The notes under the pieces: model-generated
Database searches by the model: none
What the model was told of the DNA's origin: nothing
Seen by the model: the letters and a program-made list of their open reading frames with translations, nothing else
Part shown: positions 22,341 to 37,300 of the stretch, piece by piece
How the letters are laid out: every line of letters starts with the position of its first letter
How positions within the stretch are numbered: the stretch's first letter is position 1
Position numbers and translations under genes: made by a program
Assembly: GCA_025642075.2 (NCBI GenBank)
Contig: JAODUO010000158.1
Location: 292,501-356,500 of the forward strand
Reading direction: 5' to 3'
Length of the DNA: 64,000 nucleotides
DNA from: Ridgeia piscesae
Taxonomy: Eukaryota; Annelida; Polychaeta; Sabellida; Siboglinidae

Positions 22341-25300
22341 CATTATATATATATATATATATTTTACACACATTGATTGATAAAAAAATTGATATTAACA
22401 TTTTTAAATGAACCTGTGCGAAAAACACCAGGGGTTGGTGAATGATGTGTTGTGTTGTGTTGTGTTGTGTTGTGTTGTGTTGTGTTGTGTTGTGTTGTGT
22501 TGTGATGTGATGTGATGTGATGTGATGTGATGTGATGTGATGTGATGTGATGTGATGTGATGAGATGTGATGTGATGTGATGTATTGTGATGTGGGGTGA
22601 TGTTATGTAGGGTGATGTGTTGTGATGTGATGTGATGTTATGTGGGGTGATGTGTTGTGATGTGTTGGGGGCTGGGGTGGTGATGTGGTGTAGAGACGTG
22701 ACTCACCGTACGTGTCACTCAGGGCTGACTCCACCTGCGCCAGTAGATCCATTTCCTTGACCGACACAAATGACAGCGCCGTACCGTGTCTGTCACCACG
22801 CGCCGTCCTGCAACACATGTCACCAGTGTCACACATCACGTGTCACCACTGTCACACATCACGTGTCACCACTGTAACACATCACGTGTCACCACTGTTG
22901 CACAACACATGTCACCATTGTCATATAACACATGTCACCACTGTCATACAATTCATGTTACCACAGTCACACAACACATTTCAATATTGTTATACATAAC
23001 ATGTCACCACTGTCATACAAAACACACACACACAAACAAACACACACGCACGCACAAAAACACACAATTAGACGTGTCACACACAGACACAGACTAATGA
23101 GTGATATAACTAGTGACACACCTTGCACAAGATCAACGTTATCTTATGGTCCTGACATAACTACCACTCTGTACTGACCAGTGACCAGACGTACAGACCA
23201 GTGACCACTCTGTATTGACCAGTGACCAGACGTACAGACCACAGTGACCATTCTGTACTGACCAGTGACCAGACGTACAGACCAGTGACCACTCTGTACT
23301 GACCAGTGACCAGACGTACAGACCACAGTGACCATTCTGTACTGACCAGTGACTAGACGTACGGACCACAGTGACCTCTCTGTACTGACCAGTGACCACA
23401 CATACAGACCACAGTGACCACTCTATGATGACCAGTGACCACATGTACAGACCAGTGACCACTCTGTATTGACAAGTGACCAGATATACAAACCACAGTG
23501 ACCACTCTATGATGACCGTGACCACAAGTACAGACCACAGTGATCACTCTGAACTGACCAGTGACCAGACGTACAGACCAGTGACCACTCTATGATGACC
23601 AGTGACCACATGTACAGACCACAGTGATCACTCTGAACTGACCAGTGACCAGACGTACAGACCACAATGACCACTCTATGTTGACCTGTGACCAAACATA
23701 CAGACCACAGTGACCACTTTGTACTGACCAGTGACCAGATGTACAGACCACAGTGACCACTTTGTACTGACCAGTGACCAGATGTACAGACCACAGTGAC
23801 CACTTTGTACTGACCAGTGACCAGACGTACAGAACAGTGACCACTTTGTACTGACCAGTGACCAGACGTACAGACCACAGTGACCACTCTGTATTGACCA
23901 GTGACCAGACGTACAGACCACAGTGACCACTTTGTACTGACCAGTGACCAGATGTACAGACCACAGTGACCACTTTGTACTGACCAGTGACCAGACGTAC
24001 AGAACAGTGACCACTTTGTACTGACCAGTGACCAGACGTACAGACCACAGTGACCACTCTGTATTGACCAGTGACCAGACGTACAGACCACAGTGACCAC
24101 TTTGTACTGACCAGTGACCAGACGTACAGACCACAGTGACCACTTTGTACTGACCAGTGACCAGATGTACAGACCACAGTGACCACTTTGTACTGACCAG
24201 TGACCAGACGTACAGAACACAGTGACCACTTTGTACTGACCAGTGACCAGATGTACAGACCACAGTGACCACTCTGTACTGACCAGTGACCAGACATACA
24301 GACCACAGTGACCACTTTGTACTGACCAGTGACCAGACGTACAGAACAGTGACCACTTTGTACTGACCAGTGACCAGACATACAGACCACAGTGACCACT
24401 TTGTACTGACCAGTGACCAGACGTACAGAACACAGTGACCACTCTGTACTGACCAGTGACCAGATGTACAGACCACAATGACCACTATGTACTGACCAGT
24501 GACAAGATGTACAGACCACAATGACCACTCTGTACTGACCAGTGACCAGATGTACAGACCACAATGACCACTCTATGTTGACCAGTGACCAGACGTACAG
24601 ACCACAGTGTATTGTCCACCGTGTACTGTAGAAAATGTTGGACATTTGGTGCCACCTACCGGCCGACGCGGTGGACGTAGGCGTCTGGGTTCAGGGGGAA
24701 GTCAAAGTTGATGACGTTGGCGATGTTGTGGAAGTCTATTCCTCTCGCAACACCTGACTCCTTGTCCTTCTTCCTCCTACAACACTGACCACTATCAACA
24801 CACACCAGTCTCATACTGACCACGTCAACACACCAGTCTCACACTGACCACTGTCAACACACACCAGTCTCACACCCCTACAAAGTCTCACACTGACCAC
24901 TGTCACACACACCAGTCTCACACTGACCACTGTCAACACACACCAGTCTCACACTGACCACTGTCAACACACCAGTCTCACACTGACCACTGTCAACACA
25001 CACCAGTCTCACACTGACCACTGTCAACACACACCAGTCTCACACTGACCACTGTCAACACACACCAGTCTCACACTGACCACTGCCAACACACACCAGT
25101 CTCACACTGACCACTGCCAACACACACCAGTCTCACACTGACCACTGCCAACACACACCAGTCTCACACTGACCACTGTCAACACACACCAGTCTCACAC
25201 TGACCACTGTCAACACACACCAGTCTCACACTGACCACAGTCAAACACACCAGTCTCACACTGACCACTGTCAACACACACCAGTCTCACACTGACCACA

Positions 25301-28300
25301 GTCAACACACAACAGTCTCACACTGACCACTGTCTCACACTGACCACTGGGCACTATCTGTAAAACACTGACCACTGGGCTGTCTGATAAACATTGACCA
25401 CTGTCTGTAAAACACTGACCACTGGGCACTGTCTGTAAAACACTGAACACTGGGCACTGTCTGTTAAACACTGACCACTGGGCACTGTCTGTTAAACACT
25501 GACCACTGGGCGGTGTCTGTTAAACACTGACCACTAGACGGTGTCTGTTAAACACTGACCACTGGGCACTGTCTGTTAATCACTGACCACTGGCCACTGT
25601 CTGTTAAACACTGACCACTGACCACTGTCTGTCAAAAACCACCACTGGGCATTGTCTGTCAAACACTGACCACTGGGCACTGTCTGTCAAGCACTGACCA
25701 CTGGGCACTGTCTGTCAAAAAACACTGACCACTGGGCACTGTCTGTCAAGCACTGACCACTGGGCACTGTCTGTCAAGCACATACCAGTCTCACACTGAC
25801 CACTGTCTCAAGCACTGACCACTGGCCCCTGTCTGCAAAACACCACTGACCACTGGCCCCTGTCTGTCAAGCACTGACCACTGGGCACTGTCTGTCAAGC
25901 ACATACCAGTCTCACACTGACCATTATCCCACTGTCCCAGTAGAGTCCCCATGTCCCAGTAGAATCCCTGTGTCCCACTAGAGTCCCCGTGTCCCAGTAG
26001 AGTCCCCATGTCCCAGTAGAATCCCCGTGTCCCAGTAGAGTCCCCATGTCTCCAGTAGAGTCCCTGTGTCCCAGTAGAGTCCCCATGTTCCAGTAGAGTC
26101 CCTGTGTCCCAGTAGAGTCCCCATGTTCCAGTAGAGTCCCCGTGTCCCAGTAGATCCCCATGTCCCAGTAGAGTCCCCATGTCCCGGTAAAGTCCCTGTG
26201 TCCCAGTAGAGTCCCCATGTCCCGGTAAAGTCCCTGTGTCCCAGTAGAGTCCCCGTGTCCCGGTAAAGTCCCTGTGTCCCAGTAGAGTCCCCATGTCCCA
26301 GTAGAGTCCCCGTGTCCCGGTAGAGTCTGCGTGTCCCGGTAGAGTCCCTGTGTCCTGGTAAAGTCCCTGTGTCCCAGTAGAGTCCCCATGTCCTGGTAGA
26401 GTCCCCGTGTCCCGGTAGAGTCCCTGTGTCCCGGTAGAGTCCCTGTGTCCCAGTAGAGTCCCCGTGTCCCAGTAGAGTCCCCATGTCCCGGTAAAGTCCC
26501 CGTGTCCCAGTAGAGTCCCTGTGTCCCGGTAGAGTCCCTGTGTCCCGGTAGAGTCCCTGTGTCCCAGTAGAGTCCCCATGTCCTGGAAGAGTCCCTGTGT
26601 CCGGGTAAAGTCCCTGTGTCCCAGTAGAGTCCCTGTGTCCCGGTAGAGTCCCTGTGTCCCGGTAGAGTCCCTGTGTCCCAGTAGAGTCCCCATGTCCTGG
26701 AAGAGTCCCTGTGTCCGGGTAAAGTCCCTGTGTCCCAGTAGAGTCCCTGTGTCCCGGTAGAGTCCCTGTGTCCCGGTAGAGTCCCTGTGTCCCGGTAGAG
26801 TCCCTGTGTCCTGGAAGAGTCCCTGTGTCCGGGTAAAGTCCCTGTGTCCTGGAAGAGTCCCTGTGTCCGGGTAAAGTCCCTGTGTCCCGGTAGAGTCCCT
26901 GTGTCCCGGTAGAGTCCCTGTGTCCCAGTAGAGTCCCCATGTCCTGGAAGAGTCCCTGTGTCCGGGTAAAGTCCCTGTGTCCCAGTAGAGTCCCTGTGTC
27001 CCGGTAGAATCCCTGTGTCCCGGTAGAGTCCCTGTGTCCCGGTAGAGTCCCTGTGTCCCGGTAGAGTCATTGTGTCCCAGTAGAGTCCCCATGTCCCGGT
27101 AGAGTCCCTGTGTCCCGGTAAAGTCCCCGTGTCCCCGTAGAGTCCCCGTGTCCCGGTAGAGTCCCTGTGTCCCAGTAGAGTCCCCATGTCCTGGTAGAGT
27201 CCCTGTGTCCGGGTAAAGTCCCTGTGTCCCAGTAGAGTCCCTGTGTCCCAGTGGAGCCTTTGTTCCCTGTAGGTGGCCTCTATTAGCCCCCCTGAAACCG
27301 TAACCCTTCTCCCGAGGAAGCCTGGGTTAAACTGACCTCTTCTGTTTCTTGTTCTCGTCCTTCCTGTGACCTGCGTCCTCAACTGCGACCTCGTCCGCGG
27401 CTATGATCAGGTCATAGAGACCCTCGTTGAACTGGTTCACAATGTGACACCTAGGGGGCGAAGCTGTCTATTATGTTTTAACTTCATCAAAACCTTTCTC
27501 AATATCGACAGATTTCACCTGCTACGGCCAGGCACGGGAACAATTATCTTTAAGCAACTTATAAACACCAACCTCTTTCAAGCGGCATATTTAACTTTAA
27601 CTACTGCATTTGAACATGTGAAATGTTTTAATTAATTCTAAATAATATAAAAAAACAAATTTTTATCATCACTATGATCTGCAGGAAATTATAAGTTTCG
27701 TTATAATATAATAACGATATTCTATTTTATATAGCACCACATCCCGAACTGTTTGTCGCTTCACAACATACTGCTATTACAAATGTATACAATAAGAAGA
27801 ATACTACCCACAGGTAATATTTTAAAACAAATAATGAAAATATGTGTGTCTATATAATTAACTAAAACCACCTATTAGTCCAAAAAATACCATACAAATT
27901 CCATAACAATAGTGATAATTGACTGTACAGGTGTAAGCTCCTCCACTCCAAGTGTCGCAGGACTGACCAGTGCTGACCACCTGAGAGATGTCTGAGTGAG
28001 TGGAGCAGTGAAGTACTCACCTGGAGTTGACGGGCAGCTCAGAGTTGAGGACACATGACGGGATGGCAAACTGTTCAAAGTACAACTTGAGTCTGCAACA
28101 AGACACACGTCACCAGGTCAGTTTATATGACACTGTCTCTACTGACTCATTCAGTTTATATGACACTGTCTCTACTGACTCATTTAGTTTGTTATGACAC
28201 TGTCTCTACTGACTCATTCTGTTTATATGACACTGTCTCTACTGACTCATTCAGTTTATATGACACTGTCTCTACTGACTCATTCAGTTTATATGACACT

Positions 28301-31300
28301 GTCTCTACTGACTCATTCAGTTTGTTATGACACTGTCTCTACTGACTCATTCAGTTTATATGACACTGTCTCTACTGACTCATTCTGTTTTTATGACACT
28401 GTCTCTACTGACTCATTCAGTTTATATGACACTGTCTCTACTGACTCATTCAGTTTTTATGACACTGTCTCTACTGACTCATTCAGTTTATATGACACTG
28501 TCTCTACTGACTCATTCAGTTTGTTATGACACTGTCTCTACTGACTCATTCAGTTTATTATGACACTGTCTCTACTGACTCATTCAGTTTATATGACACT
28601 GTCTCTACTGACTCATTCAGTTTATATGACACTGTTCTACTGACTCATTCAGTTTATTATGACACTGTCTCTACTGACTCATTCAGTTTGTTTGACACTG
28701 TCTCTACTGACTCATTCAGTTTGTTATGACACTGTCTCTACAGACTCATTTAGTTTTTTATGACACTGTCTCTACTGACTCATTCAGTTTATATGACACT
28801 GTCTCTACTGACTCATTCAGTTTATTATGACACTGTCTCTACTGACTCATTCAGTTTGTTATGACACTGTCTCTACTGACTCATTCAGTTTGTTGTGACA
28901 CTGTCTCTACTGACTCATTCAGTTTATATGACACTGTCTCTACTGACTCATTCAGTTTTTATGACACTGTCTCTACTGACTCATTCAGTTTGTTATGACA
29001 CTGTCTCTACTGACTCATTCAGTTTGTTGTGACACTGTCTCTACTGACTCATTCAGTTTGTTATGACACTGTCTCTACTGACTCATTCAGTTTATATGAC
29101 ACTGTCTCTACTGACTCATTCAGTTTATATGACACTGTCTCTACTGACTCATTCAGTTTGTTATGACACTGTCTCTACTGACTCAACCCGTTTTAACACT
29201 GTCTCTACTGACTCATTCAGTTTATATGACACTGTCTCTACTGACTCATTCAGTTTATATGACACTGTCTCTACTGACTCATTCAGTTTTTTATGACACT
29301 GTCTCTACTGACTCATTCAGTTTATATGACACTGTCTCTACTGACTCATTCAGTTTATATGACACTGTCTCTACTGACTCATTCAGTTTGTTATGACACT
29401 GTCTCTACTGACTCATTCAGTTTGTTGTGACACTGTCTCTACTGACTCATTCTGTTTGTTATGACACTGTCTCTACTGACTCATTCAGTTTGTTATGACA
29501 CTGTCTCTACTGACTCATTCAGTTTGTTATGACACTGTCTCTACTGACTCATTCAGTTTATATGACACTGTCTCTACTGACTCATTCAGTTTGTTATGAC
29601 ACTGTCTCTACTGACTCATTCAGTTTTTATGACACTGTCTCTACTGACTCATTCAGTTTGTTATGACACTGTCTCTACTGACTCATTCAGTTTGTTTGAC
29701 ACTGTCTCTACTGACTCATTCTGTTTATATGACACTGTCTCTACTGACTCATTCAGTTTATATGACACTGTCTCTACTGACTCATTCAGTTTTTTTGACA
29801 CTGTTTCTACTGACTCATTCAGTTTATTATGACACTGTCTCTACTGACTCATTCAGTTTGTTATGACACTGTCTCTACCGACTCATTCAGTTTATATGAC
29901 ACTGTCTCTACTGACTCATTCAGTTTATATGACACTGTCTCTACTGACTCATTCAGTTTATATGACACTGTCTCTACTGACTCATTCAGTTTATATGACA
30001 CTGTCTCTACTGACTCATTCAGTTTGTTATGACACTGTCTCTACTGACTCATTCAGTTTGTTATGACACTGTCTCTACAGACTCATTTAGTTTGTTATGA
30101 CACTGTCTCTACTGACTCATTTAGTTTATATGACACTGTCTCTACTGACTCATTCAGTTTATTATGACACTGTCTCTACTGACTCATTCAGTTTTTATGA
30201 CACTGTCTCTACTGACTCATTCAGTTTATATGACACTGTTCTACTGACTCATTCAGTTTGTTTGACACTGTCTCTACTGACCTTCATTCAGTTTTTATGA
30301 CACTGTCTCTACTGACTCATTTAGTTTATTTTGACACTGTCTCTACCGACTCATTCAGTTTTTATGACACTGTCTCTACGACTCATTCAGTTTTTTTTGA
30401 CACTGTCTCTACTGACTCATTCAGTTTTATGACACTTTTCTACTGACTCATTCAGTTTATATGACACTGTCTCTACTGACTCATTCAGTTTATATGACAC
30501 TGTCTCTACGACTCATTCAGTTTGTTATGACACTGTCTCTACGACTCATTCAGTTTTTTGACACTGTCTCTACTGACTCATTCGTTTTTATGACACTGCC
30601 CCTACTGACTCCCTTCAGTTTTTATGACACTGTTCTAATGACTCATTCAGTTTGTTATGACACTGTCTCTACTGACTCATTCAGTTTTTTGACACTGTCT
30701 CTACTGACTCATTCGTTTGTTATGACACTGCCCCTACTGACTCATTCAGTTTTTTATGACACTGTTCTAATGACTCATTCAGTTTGTTATGACACTGTCT
30801 CTACTGACTCATTCAGTTTTTTGACACTGTCTCTACTGGGCTCATTAAATTTGTTTGACACTGTCTCTACTGACTCATTCGTTTGTTATGACACTGTTTT
30901 TCTCATTCAGTTTGTTATGACACTGTCTCTACTGACTCATTCAGTTTGTTATGACACTGTCTCTACTGACTCATTCAGTTTGTTTGACACTGTCTCTACT
31001 GACTCATTCAGTTTGTTATGGCACTGTCTCTACTGACTCATTCAGTTTGTTATGACACTGTCTCTACTGACTCATTCAGTTTGTTATGACACTGTCTCTA
31101 CTGACTCATTCAGTTTATATGACACTGTCTCTACTGACTCATTCAGTTTGTTATGACACTGTCTCTACTGACTCATTCGTTTGTTATGGCACTGTTTTAC
31201 TGACTCATTCAGTTTGTTTGACACTGTCTCTACCGACTCATTAAATTTTTATGACACTGTCTCTACGACTCATTCAGTTTTTATGACACTGTCTCTACTG

Positions 31301-34300
31301 ACTCATTAGTTTTTATGACACTGTCTCTACTGACTCATTCAGTTTTTATGGCACTGTCTCTACTGACTCATTCATTTTTTTTGACACTGTCTCTACTGAC
31401 TCATTCAGTTTTTTGACACTGTCTCTACTGACTCATTCGTTTTTATGACACTGTCTCTACTGACTCATTCGTTTTTATGACACTGTCTCTACTGACCCCC
31501 ATTCAGTTTGTTATGACACTGTCTCTACTGACTCATTCAGTTTTTTGACACTGTCTCTACTGACTCATTCGTTTGTTATGACACTGTCTCTACTGACTCA
31601 TTCGTTTGTTATGGCCCCCTGTCTCTACGACTCATTCAGTTTGTTATGACACTGTCTCTACTGACTCATTCAGTTTATTTTGACACTGTCTCTACGACTC
31701 ATTCAGTTTGTTATGACACTGTCTCTACTGACTCATTCGTTTGTTATGGCACTGTCTCTACGACTCATTCAGTTTGTTATGACACTGTCTCTAATGACTC
31801 ATTAGTTTTTATGACACTGTCTCTACGACTCATTCAGTTTTTTTGACACTGTCTCTACTGACTCATTCAGTTTTTATGACACTGTCTCTACTGACTCATT
31901 CAGTTTTTATGACACTGTCTCTACGACTCATTTAGTTTTTTTTTATGACACTGTCTCTACTGACTCATTCAGTTTTTATGACACTGTCTCTACTGACTCA
32001 TTCAGTTTTTATGACACTGTCTCTACTGACTCATTCGTTTATTTTGACACTGTCTCTACGACTCATTTAGTTTTTATGACACTGTCTCACTGACTCATTC
32101 AGTTTTTATGACACTGTCTCTACTGACTCATTCATTTTTTTATGACACTGTCTCTATGACTCATTCGTTTTTATGACACTGTCTCTACGACTCATTCAGT
32201 TTTTATGACACTGTCTCTACTGACTCATTCAGTTTTTATGACACTGTCTCTACGACTCATTCAGTTTTTTTGACACTGTCTCTACGACTCATTCAGTTTG
32301 TTATGACACTGTCTCTACTGACTCATTCAGTTTTTTTGACACTGTCTCTACGACTCATTTAGTTTGTTATGACACTGTCTCTACGACTCATTTAGTTTAT
32401 ATGACACTGTCTCTACGACTCATTCAGTTTATTTTGACACTGTCTCTACTGACTCATTCAGTTTGTTATGACACTGTCTCTACTGACTCATTCAGTTTTT
32501 ATGACACTGTCTCTACGACTCATTTAGTTTTTATGACACTGTCTCTACTGATTTATTCAGTTTTTATGACACTGTCTCTACGACTCATTCAGTTTGTTAT
32601 GACACTGTCTCTACTGACTCATTCAGTTTTTATGACACTGTCTCTACTGACTCATTCAGTTTTTATGACACTGTCTCTACAGACTCATTCAGTTTGTTAT
32701 GACACTGTCTCTACTGACTCATTCAGTTTGTTATGGCACTGTCTCTACTGACTCATTCAGTTTGTTATGACACTGTCTCTACTGACTCATTCAGTTTTTT
32801 ATGACACTGTCTCTACTGACTCATTCAGTTTGTTATGACACTGTCTCTACTGACTCATTCAGTTTTTATGACACTGTCTCTACAGACTCATTCAGTTTGT
32901 TATGACACTGTCTCTACTGACTCATTCAGTTTTTATGACACTGTCTCTACTGACTCATTCAGTTTGTTATGACACTGTCTCTACTGACTCATTCGTTTGT
33001 TATGGCACTGTCTCTACTGACTCATTCAGTTTGTTATGACACTGTCTCTACTGACTCATTCAGTTTTTATGACACTGTCTCTACTGACTCATTCAGTTTG
33101 TTATGACACTGTCTCTACTGACTCATTCAGTTTGTTGTGACACTGTCTCTACTGACTCATTCAGTTTGTTATGACACTGTCTCTACTGACTCATTCAGTT
33201 TTTATGACACTGTCTCTACGACTCATTCAGTTTTTATGACACTGTCTCTACTGACTCATTCAGTTTATATGACACTGTCTCTACGACTCATTCAGTTTTT
33301 ATGACACTGTCTCTACGACTCATTCAGTTTTTATGACACTGTTTTACTGACTCATTCAGTTTGTTTGACACTGTCTCTACTGACTCATTCGTTTTTATGA
33401 CACTGTCTCTACTGACTCATTCAGTTTTTTATGACACTGTCTCTACTGACTCATTCAGTTTTTATGACACTGTCTCTACTGACTCATTCAGTTTATATGA
33501 CACTGTCTCTACAGACTCATTCAGTTTGTTATGACACTGTCTCTACTGACTCATTCAGTTTGTTATGGCACTGTCTCTACTGACTCATTCAGTTTGTTAT
33601 GACACTGTCTCTACTGACTCATTCAGTTTTTATGACACTGTCTCTACTGACTCATTCAGTTTGTTATGACACTGTCTCTACTGACTCATTCAGTTTTTAT
33701 GACACTGTCTCTACTGACTCATTCAGTTTGTTATGACACTGTCTCTACTGACTCATTCAGTTTGTTATGGCACTGTCTCTACTGACTCATTCAGTTTGTT
33801 ATGACACTGTCTCTACTGACTCATTCAGTTTATATGACACTGTCTCTACGACTCATTCAGTTTTTTTGACACTTTTCTACTGACTCATTCAGTTTTTATG
33901 ACACTGCTCTACTGACTCATTCAGTTTTTTGCACTGTCTCTACTGACTCATTCAGTTTTTATGACACTGTCTCTACTGACTCAAATTTTGTTTATATGAC
34001 ACTGTCTCTACTGACTCATTCAGTTTTATGACACTGTCTCTACTGACTCATTCAGGGTTTTTATGACACTGTCTCTACAGACTCATTTAGTTTGTTATGA
34101 CACTGTCTCACCGACTCATTTCATTTTTTTATGACACTGTCTCTAAGACTCATTCAGTTTGTTATGACACTGTCTCTACTGAACTTTTTATTTCAGTTTG
34201 TTTTTTGACACTGTCTCTACGACTCATTCAGTTTTTATGACACTGTCTCTACGACTCATTCAGTTTGTTATGACACTGTTTTACTGACTCATTCAGTTTT

Positions 34301-37300
34301 TATGACACTGTCTCTACAGACTCATTCAGTTTGTTATGACACTGTCTCTACTGACTCATTCAGTTTGTTATGACACTGTCTCTACAGACTCATTCAGTTT
34401 ATTATGACACTGTCTCTACGACTCATTTAGTTTGTTATGACACTGTCTCTACTGATTCATTCAGTTTATATGACACTGTCTCTACAGACTCATTCAGTTT
34501 GTTATGACACTGTCTCTACTGACTCATTCAGTTTGTTATGACACTGTCTCTACAGACTCATTCAGTTTATTATGACACTGTCTCTACAGACTCATTTAGT
34601 TTGTTATGACACTGTCTCTACATTTATTCAGTTTTTTGACACTGTCTCTACGACTCATTCAGTTTGTTATGACACTGTTCTACTGACTCATTCAGTTTGT
34701 TATGACACTGTCTCTACGACTCATTCAGTTTTTTGACACTGTTTTACTGACTCATTCAGTTTTTATGACACTGTCTCTACGACTCATTCAGTTTTTTATG
34801 ACACTGTCTCTACTGACTCATTCAAATTTGTTTGACACTGTCTCTAAATGACTCATTCAGTTTGTTATGACAATGTCTCTACTGACTCATTCAGTTTGTT
34901 ATGACACCCGTCTCTACTGACTCATTCAGTTTGTTATGACACTGTCTCTACTGACTCATTCAGTTTATATGACACTGTCTCTACAGACTCATTCAGTTTG
35001 TTATGACACTGTCTCTACTGACTCATTCAGTTTGTTATGACACTGTCTCTACTGACTCATTCAGTTTGTTATGACACTGTCTCTACTGACTCATTCAGTT
35101 TTTTTGACACTGTCTCTACAACTCATTCAGTTTGTTATGACACTGTCTCTACTGAAAATTTATTCAGTTTATATGACACTGTCTCTACAGACTCATTCAG
35201 TTTGTTTATGACACTGTCTCTACTGACTCATTCAGTTTTTATGAAAAACTGTCTCTATGACTCATTCAGTTTTTAGGCACTGTCTCTACGACTCATTCAG
35301 TTTGTTATGACACTGTCTCTACTGACTCATTCAGTTTTTATGACACTGTCTCTACTGACTCATTCAGTTTTTATGACACTGTCTCTACTGACTCATTCAG
35401 TTTGTTATGACACTGTCTCTACTGACTCATTCAGTTTGTTATGACACTGTCTCTACTGACTCATTCAGTTTTATGACACTGTCTCTACAGACTCATTCAG
35501 TTTGTTATGACACTGTCTCTACTGACTCATTCAGTTTGTTATGACACTGTCTCTACTGACTCATTCAGTTTGTTATGACACTGTCTCTACTGACTCATTC
35601 AGTTTTTATGACACTGTCTCTACAGACTCATTCAGTTTGTTATGGCACTGTCTCTACGACTCATTCAGGTTTATGACACTGTCTCTCAGACTCATTCAGG
35701 GTTTTTTATGACACTGTCTCTACTGACTCATTCAGTTTGTTTGGCACTGTCTCTACTGACTCATTTTTGTTATGACACCCGTCTCTACTGACTCATTCAG
35801 TTTTATGACACTGTCTCTACGACTCATTAAATTTTTTAAAGAAATGTCTCTAAAACTCATTCAGTTTTTTTGCCTTCCCTACCGACTCATTAGTTTTTTA
35901 AAACCTGTCTCTACGACTCATTCAGTTTGTTATGACACTGTCCCACTGACTCATTCAGTTTTTTTGACACTGTCTCTAAATGACTCATTCAGTTTGTTTG
36001 AATGCTTCTGAAATCATTCAAATTTATTTTTAACTGTCTCTACAGACTCATTCAGTTTTTTTATGACACTGTCTCTACAGACTCATTCAGTTTTTTTGAC
36101 ACTGTCTCTACGACTCATTCAGTTTTGTTATGGCACTGTCTCTACTGACTCATTCAGTTTTTTTGACACTGTCTCTACGACTCATTCAGTTTGTTATGAC
36201 ACTGTCTCTCCCCGCTCATTCAGTTTGTTATGAACCCCTAAATCTTTTTTTGAATTTTAAAAATTAGTTTTTAGACACTGTCTCTACTGACTCATTCAGT
36301 TTGTTATGACACTGTCTCTACGACTCATTCAGTTTGTTATGACACTGTCTCTACTGACTCATTAAATTTGTTATGACACTGTCTCACTGACTCATTCAGT
36401 TTGTTTGACACTGTCTCTGACTCAATTTAGTTTGTTTGACACTGTCTCTACTAATCAAATTTAGTTTTTTTGAAAACTGTTCTACTGACTCATTCAGTTT
36501 GTTATGACACTGTCTTACTGACTCATTCAGTTTGTTATGACACTGTCTCTACTGACTCATTAAATTTGTTATGACACTGTCCTACTGACTCATTCAGTTT
36601 GTTATGACACTGTCTCTACTGACTCATTCAGTTTGTTTCACTGTTCTACTGACTCATTCAGTTTGTTATGACACTGTCACTACTGACTCATTCAGTTTGT
36701 TATGACACTGTCTCTACTGACTCATTCAGTTTGTTATGACACTGTCTCTACTGACTCATTCAGTTTGTTATGACACTGTCTCTACTGACTCATTCAGTTT
36801 GTTATGACACTGTCTCTACTGACTCATTCAGTTTGTTATGGCACTGTCCTACTGACTCATTCAGTTTGTTTGACACTTTTCTCTACTGACTCATTCGTTT
36901 TTATGACACTTCTCTAGTCCCTTATTTTTAAAGACACGCCCCTTTCTCACAAAGTCCCTACTGTAACGTTTTTTAAAGAAATGTTTAAATGACTACCTTT
37001 TTTAAAACCGCTCTATCTTTTGAAAACACAAAACTCTTCCCCCAAAAAGGCCAGCTTTAAAGAGCCCCCCGAATGAAGGGCAAAATTGGGCCCTTCCCCT
37101 CACCCTTTTAAAAAACAAATTTGTCTGAGGGCAGGTTAATGAGGCAAGATAGGACAAACTTGCTTCCCCCTTCCCCTCCCTTAAAACCTTTTAGTTGGTC
37201 CCCTAATTTTCTTCCCCTTTTAGGCCCTTTTTCCCCTTTATGTCTCCCATCTATCCTTTAGGCCCTATGTTCCCACCCCCTTTTGTTTTCCAAAGTCTCC

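Noticed and set aside
22082..22428. Tyr/Ile-rich small proteins
   Set aside because: Translation of TA microsatellite.
25791..27382. 495- and 433-codon frames rich in GTQGLYRD
   Set aside because: Shadow of the 19-bp array in a DDX56 intron.
28125..36940. Many + strand 60-190 codon frames ([10 protein letters not shown])
   Set aside because: Shadows of the 33-bp array.
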